Origin: Chitinophaga sancti
GTDB lineage: Bacteria > Bacteroidota > Bacteroidia > Chitinophagales > Chitinophagaceae
Length of the DNA stretch: 64,000 nt
Assembly (NCBI RefSeq): GCF_034087045.1
Contig: NZ_CP139247.1
Span: 6,660,001 to 6,724,000, forward strand
Reading direction: 5' to 3'
Numbering within the stretch: the stretch's first letter is position 1; the number at the start of each line of letters is the position of its first letter. A program made the translations under genes and the position numbers. Below the pieces are notes generated by a model. The model was not told the DNA's origin and ran no database searches. It was given only the letters and a program-made list of their open reading frames with translations. Shown here piece after piece: positions 60,093 to 64,000 of the stretch.

Positions 60093-61910
60093 ATGTTGCA
60101 GTTAATCAATAAAATAGCCATATCCGTTATTGTTATCGCCTTACAGGTTCTTTCATGTGCAGCACGTACCCCCGCTGATTCTCTCAGTGCAGTATTAGCT
60201 CAAAAAAATATTACACCTGAACAAAAAGTGATCACCCTTGGCCTACTTGCAAGGGCAATATCCATTACAGAAAATAAGCATGCGATAGACATCGGACTAC
60301 AGGCTGTGGCCCTGAGCCGTACCCTTCCTGATGCACAGTACACGTCCATTTCATATGCCATATTGGCACAGATCTATATCCAGGCAAATGACCCCTCGCA
60401 AACTGCAATGGTAGTGGATAGTGCAGTGTATTATGCAGGAAAAACAGAAAGCCAACTGGCAAAAGGGATCGCCTGGTACCGTAAATCCTGGATGGAAGAT
60501 ATTAAAGGGAATACTAAAGAAGCACTGCTCAGTGCCCAGCAGGCATTAAAATACCTGGAGAAAGCGGGATCGGCCTATTATGAGGCGGCAGTATATTATG
60601 AAATTGCCAGCATCTATGCCAACCAGGAAGATAGCCCCCTGCATAAGAAATATGCACAGCTGTCTCTACAGGCCTCATTGGTAAGTAAGGACTACGATAA
60701 TATCCTTCTTGCCTATCAAACGTTGGGTACCTACTGGCAATATTACCACATGGCGCATACACAGGACAAAAACTCGTTGGACTCCGCTATTTATTATAAT
60801 AAGATCGCGCTTATTACTTATTTAAATAATAAAGACCGCATCATATTCCATAGCACTATGGCGATCATAGCGCTGAACCTGGCTGATCTCTATGCGCAAA
60901 ACTTCCCTGCGTCTTACAGAGATACGGTGTTTCATTACCTGGATTTTGCACAGAAGATCGGTTTTGAAACCCACCACCTGGAAGTGATTTCCAATTGCTA
61001 TGGCATGAAGAGTGATTTTGAAGCTGCTGCCGGCCACTATGCACAGGCAGAAGACCTGCTGCAAAAAGGATTGGCTATTGTAAATAAAGACAGTACCAAA
61101 AACCTGGCGACGAAAATACAGTTCATGTCTGCCCTTTCATCCCTGGCAGAGAAACGGGGCAATTATAAAGAAGCCCTGCAATACCAACAGCAATTTGCAA
61201 CTTTGTATACTGAACTCTACAATGAAGAAAAGCTAAACATCACCAAAGAACTGGAAGCCAAATATCAGGCAGAGAAAACGGCGATTGCTCTCAAAAACCT
61301 GCAACAGACCGCCAGCCTGCACAAGACACTTGGCTATCTGTATATCGGACTGGCATTGGCATTGCTGACTGCCGCCATCTTCCTGTTCCGATCCTATCAT
61401 TTCCGGCTCAAACAACTGGGCATGCAGGCACGCCTGAAAGATGAAGCAGCCATGCGCCTCATTGCCGAGCAACAACTCATGCAGGAAAGACAGGAGCGTA
61501 TGCAAAAAGACCTGTTGGCAGGTACACTACAGGTAGAGCAGAAAAATGCGCTGGTGCAAACTTTACAAAAGAAGATTGCTGAGCATACCAACAATAAAAC
61601 GGTGTTGACGCAGATTAACAGGATCATTGATCACGATAAACGACTGGATGATTCTCTTGCAGAAGACAAAGCGGATTTTGACAATGTGAGCCAGGAAGTA
61701 TTTGACAAACTGAAAGAGCGATCTGATAACACGCTTTCCAGACTGGACCTGAAACATTGTGCTTACATCTACATAGGCCTTACCAACAAAGAAGTATCCC
61801 AGCGGCTGGGCATTGCACCAAAGAGTATACTGATGTCGCGGTATCGTATCAAATTAAAACTAGGCCTTGGCAAAGAAGAAGAACTGGATGAATATATCCG
61901 TTCTCTGTAA
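60093..61910 (+). CDS. TPR-repeat membrane regulator with LuxR-like C-terminal HTH
   Basis: A 605-residue protein in the style of Bacteroidota TPR sensor-regulators. A signal peptide (IAISVIVIALQVLSCAA) is followed by periplasmic TPR repeats (about 40-400, e.g. ALLSAQQALKYLEKAGSAYY, YKEALQYQQQFATLYTELY), one membrane helix (LGYLYIGLALALLTAAIFLF, about 410-430), a coiled coil (440-520, QEKR-rich), and a C-terminal HTH (KEVSQRLGIAPKSILMSRYR). It probably senses a periplasmic signal and regulates genes without a kinase domain. It diverges from the WGR gene and converges on the rhamnosidase gene. Target unknown; the adjacent GH78 gene is a guess. Confidence 0.88.
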   Translation: MLQLINKIAISVIVIALQVLSCAARTPADSLSAVLAQKNITPEQKVITLGLLARAISITENKHAIDIGLQAVALSRTLPDAQYTSISYAILAQIYIQANDPSQTAMVVDSAVYYAGKTESQLAKGIAWYRKSWMEDIKGNTKEALLSAQQALKYLEKAGSAYYEAAVYYEIASIYANQEDSPLHKKYAQLSLQASLVSKDYDNILLAYQTLGTYWQYYHMAHTQDKNSLDSAIYYNKIALITYLNNKDRIIFHSTMAIIALNLADLYAQNFPASYRDTVFHYLDFAQKIGFETHHLEVISNCYGMKSDFEAAAGHYAQAEDLLQKGLAIVNKDSTKNLATKIQFMSALSSLAEKRGNYKEALQYQQQFATLYTELYNEEKLNITKELEAKYQAEKTAIALKNLQQTASLHKTLGYLYIGLALALLTAAIFLFRSYHFRLKQLGMQARLKDEAAMRLIAEQQLMQERQERMQKDLLAGTLQVEQKNALVQTLQKKIAEHTNNKTVLTQINRIIDHDKRLDDSLAEDKADFDNVSQEVFDKLKERSDNTLSRLDLKHCAYIYIGLTNKEVSQRLGIAPKSILMSRYRIKLKLGLGKEEELDEYIRSL

Positions 61911-61935
61911 GAATTTTTTATTCTCACGTCATAGA

Positions 61936-64000
61936 CTATGCCTGCAACCTGATTTTATTATTCCCGGCTTTGATCACATAGGACCTGCCTTTCCAGATGA
62001 ATACACCAGCAGTATTGGCGGGCAACTGCACATCCAGGTTCCATTGGCCTGCTTTGTATACATAGCTCACACTGATCTTACCAAAAGGGTGTGGCATTTC
62101 GCCATTTACATCCTTCAGGTTACCTAAGTGTGGTTCGATCTTTATTTTGCTGAAACCCGGAGCATCGCTGTCTATACCGAGTACAGTCCTGAAGAATTCA
62201 ATATTAGGACTACTTCCCCATGCATGACAGTCAGAACGGGAATACCCTACATCAGAATATTCTGCCCAGGTAGTCAATCCCATAGCAATATTCTCTTTCC
62301 AGATACCCAGCCAGTTGATATAGTCATCACCCATACCCGCCTTTACAAGTGCCAGATGCAGGTAATATTTAAAGTAGATAGAGCACTGAGTGAGCGTAGC
62401 ATCACCCAGTAGCTTTTTGCTGAATGCTGGCATATCCGCTTTATTTACAAGGCCAGTCAGAATAGCCAATGAATTAGCGTGTTGGGAAAAATGATCCTTC
62501 TCTTTTGTGTCCGCAAAAATGCCTTTACCTGCATCCCAATATTTCTGTTTGATGGTCTTGGTTAACTGTGCTGCTTTTTGATTGTACAATGCAATATTGG
62601 TAGGTGTAGTTTCCATTTGTGCCGCCCATTGATAGGCCCATAATAATTGCATATCTACAATAGCAGAACTGCCATCGCTACCTTTGGGAGGTGCTCCTCC
62701 ATTCCAGTCTTTTCCGGAAGCCCAGTCTACAAAGTTCCAATAAGGAGTATTGGCGAGAGAGCCATCTGCCTGTTGGTATTTGCTGAAGAAGTCCAGGATA
62801 CCTCTTACACCCGGAAGCTTATCTTTAATAAAATCATTATCATGCCTGTACATGAAGAAATCATGCAGCATGCCAATATACCATAAGGAGAAAGTTGAAA
62901 TAACCTGTGTGGTATGACTGGGATAACGGCTAAGCGTCACACCTTCGGGCAACCGGGATTGATCCATCAGGTCAAGGGCATGACGGGCCAATCGGTCATC
63001 ACCGCTATAGTAATAAGAGATCATGGCCTGAATACGGGTATCTCCGATGTATTGTAACTGCTCGTAGAAAGGGCAGTCTGTATACGTTTCGAAAGCATTG
63101 AGCCGGGCAGTACGCCACCCGATGTCGAGAATTTTTGGAATAACGGTATCTTCTGATTTAAAGAAAGCAGTTTGTTTAAATGGATACCCCGTGAAGGTAC
63201 CATACAGACTATCGATAACCAAAGGCGCATCTTTGGTATGTACAGATAACCGGATGTACCGGAAAGTACGGAAGTTAAAAGGAGTAAAAGTCTGGCCTTT
63301 GCTCCCATTGCTGGTCAGGCTGTCTTTGACACCGAAGAAGTCTTTCCCCTCTACATCATTTCTATTGCTTTTGTGGGAACCATAAGGCGCCTGATGATCA
63401 TAAAGCGCCTCGGCATAACTAAGAGAGATACCGGCATCTTTGCCGCCACTAAAACAGATAGTAGGATATGCGTTGGTTTCGTAGGTCTGATCGAGTAAGA
63501 TGGTAGTTTCTGTATTGGCAGGGATGGTGGCCGGAAGAGCGGCTCCTTTGCGAATAACGGTGACAGGCTGGTAGGTCAGTTCCCTCGCCGGGATGGTACT
63601 GGGTACAAGCATATAGCCAAAACCATCGCCCGCCCCTTTTAACTGGCCCTGGAATAAGTTGCCCGCCGGTGGCCAGGCACTGTCATCAAAGTCTTTTGCC
63701 TGCCAGTTGGGGATGGTTTTGTTCATATCGACATTTTCACCGTTGGTAGCGGCAAAGAAGCCCCATAGTGGCGAGAATGCCTTGTCCTGCACGCATTTCC
63801 AGGTGTCGTTGGTATTTAAGATGTCTTCAGCAGGTGTATTCCCCTGTATAATAAATGCGGTTCTTAAGGTCATTTGCCATTCCGGGCGGAATTCGGCTTC
63901 GTTCCAGACGATGGCGGCAATGCTGTTTTTACCTTTGGTAAGGTAAGGCGCCAGATCGATGGTTTCATAGTTCCAGTTATAAAAATCCCCTTTGGCAGGC
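61936..64000 (-). CDS. Alpha-L-rhamnosidase, GH78, 5' end outside window
   Basis: The visible 687 residues are the C-terminal part of a GH78 enzyme, which removes alpha-linked rhamnose from pectin (RG-I) and other glycans. The frame continues to the right edge (NWNYETIDLAPYLTKGKNSI, IVWNEAEFRPEWQMTLR), so the gene starts beyond the window. The catalytic (alpha/alpha)6 domain shows YTDCPFYEQLQYIGDTRIQA, the family DCPxxEQxxxxGD signature with the acidic residue used in catalysis, and the C-terminal beta domain (GFSKIKIEPHLGNLKDVNGE) is typical. No signal peptide can be judged. Confidence 0.9.
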   Translation of the reverse strand, partial: PAKGDFYNWNYETIDLAPYLTKGKNSIAAIVWNEAEFRPEWQMTLRTAFIIQGNTPAEDILNTNDTWKCVQDKAFSPLWGFFAATNGENVDMNKTIPNWQAKDFDDSAWPPAGNLFQGQLKGAGDGFGYMLVPSTIPARELTYQPVTVIRKGAALPATIPANTETTILLDQTYETNAYPTICFSGGKDAGISLSYAEALYDHQAPYGSHKSNRNDVEGKDFFGVKDSLTSNGSKGQTFTPFNFRTFRYIRLSVHTKDAPLVIDSLYGTFTGYPFKQTAFFKSEDTVIPKILDIGWRTARLNAFETYTDCPFYEQLQYIGDTRIQAMISYYYSGDDRLARHALDLMDQSRLPEGVTLSRYPSHTTQVISTFSLWYIGMLHDFFMYRHDNDFIKDKLPGVRGILDFFSKYQQADGSLANTPYWNFVDWASGKDWNGGAPPKGSDGSSAIVDMQLLWAYQWAAQMETTPTNIALYNQKAAQLTKTIKQKYWDAGKGIFADTKEKDHFSQHANSLAILTGLVNKADMPAFSKKLLGDATLTQCSIYFKYYLHLALVKAGMGDDYINWLGIWKENIAMGLTTWAEYSDVGYSRSDCHAWGSSPNIEFFRTVLGIDSDAPGFSKIKIEPHLGNLKDVNGEMPHPFGKISVSYVYKAGQWNLDVQLPANTAGVFIWKGRSYVIKAGNNKIRLQA

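Overview
The window looks like a chromosomal segment of a member of the Bacteroidota, most likely a Chitinophaga-like soil species. The grounds are paired SusC/SusD outer-membrane genes preceded by ECF sigma and FecR genes, Oar-type TonB-dependent receptors, DUF4974-type FecR tails, many AraC-type regulators, and promoters of the Bacteroidota type (TTTG, 19-21 nt spacer, TAnnTTTG) that can be read directly at several genes. No rRNA, tRNA, CRISPR array, transposase or phage gene was recognised.

Layout. 1-4.5 kb: an RND efflux pump (membrane-fusion lipoprotein plus the start of the permease) behind AraC and MarR regulators. Two perfect copies of a 12-bp palindrome mark the MarR control region. 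4.6-12 kb: housekeeping and sugar genes (MutS2 without an Smr domain, MsrA, a CE2-like esterase, a cellobiose 2-epimerase, small membrane proteins). 11.7-19.1 kb: a five-gene carbohydrate-uptake operon read leftward (ECF sigma, FecR, SusC with STN, SusD, GH43-like enzyme). 19.2-22.7 kb: a compact ethanolamine operon (permease, EutB, EutC) with 4-bp overlaps and no microcompartment genes. 22.8-28 kb: tricorn-like protease, acetyltransferase, amino-acid permease. 28-37 kb: AI-2E-family exporter, DinB protein, AraC/DUF1877 pair, GH29 fucosidase, Oar-like receptor. 37.1-37.5 kb: the decayed tail of a large-subunit catalase. 37.9-42.6 kb: a six-gene partner-switching (stressosome) cluster that ends in a histidine kinase and a response regulator. 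42.8-47.4 kb: an esterase with an STN-like N-terminus, an alpha/beta hydrolase and a GH51 arabinofuranosidase. 48.7-55.6 kb: an XRE regulator and a second ECF sigma-FecR-SusC-SusD cluster. 55.9-64 kb: a small unknown protein, a serine beta-lactamase-like hydrolase, SDR/AraC/WGR genes, a TPR-LuxR regulator and a GH78 rhamnosidase that runs off the right edge.

How it works together. Many genes point to plant cell-wall polysaccharide use: side-chain hydrolases for arabinose, fucose and rhamnose, esterases, an epimerase acting on beta-1,4 disaccharides, and two TonB-dependent uptake systems with their own sigma/anti-sigma switches. The stressosome cluster is the most unusual module. It carries RsbR-, RsbS- and RsbT-like proteins and a serine phosphatase fused to an RsbT-like ATPase domain, but no SigB or RsbV/W; its apparent output is a PAS histidine kinase whose N-terminus resembles a degenerate RsbT-like fold, followed by a single-domain response regulator. 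Smaller oddities are a six-fold duplication of the 3' end of the efflux-lipoprotein gene, a roughly 90-bp intergenic repeat present twice 11 kb apart, hairpins sharing an AAACGCTT arm, and two gene relics.
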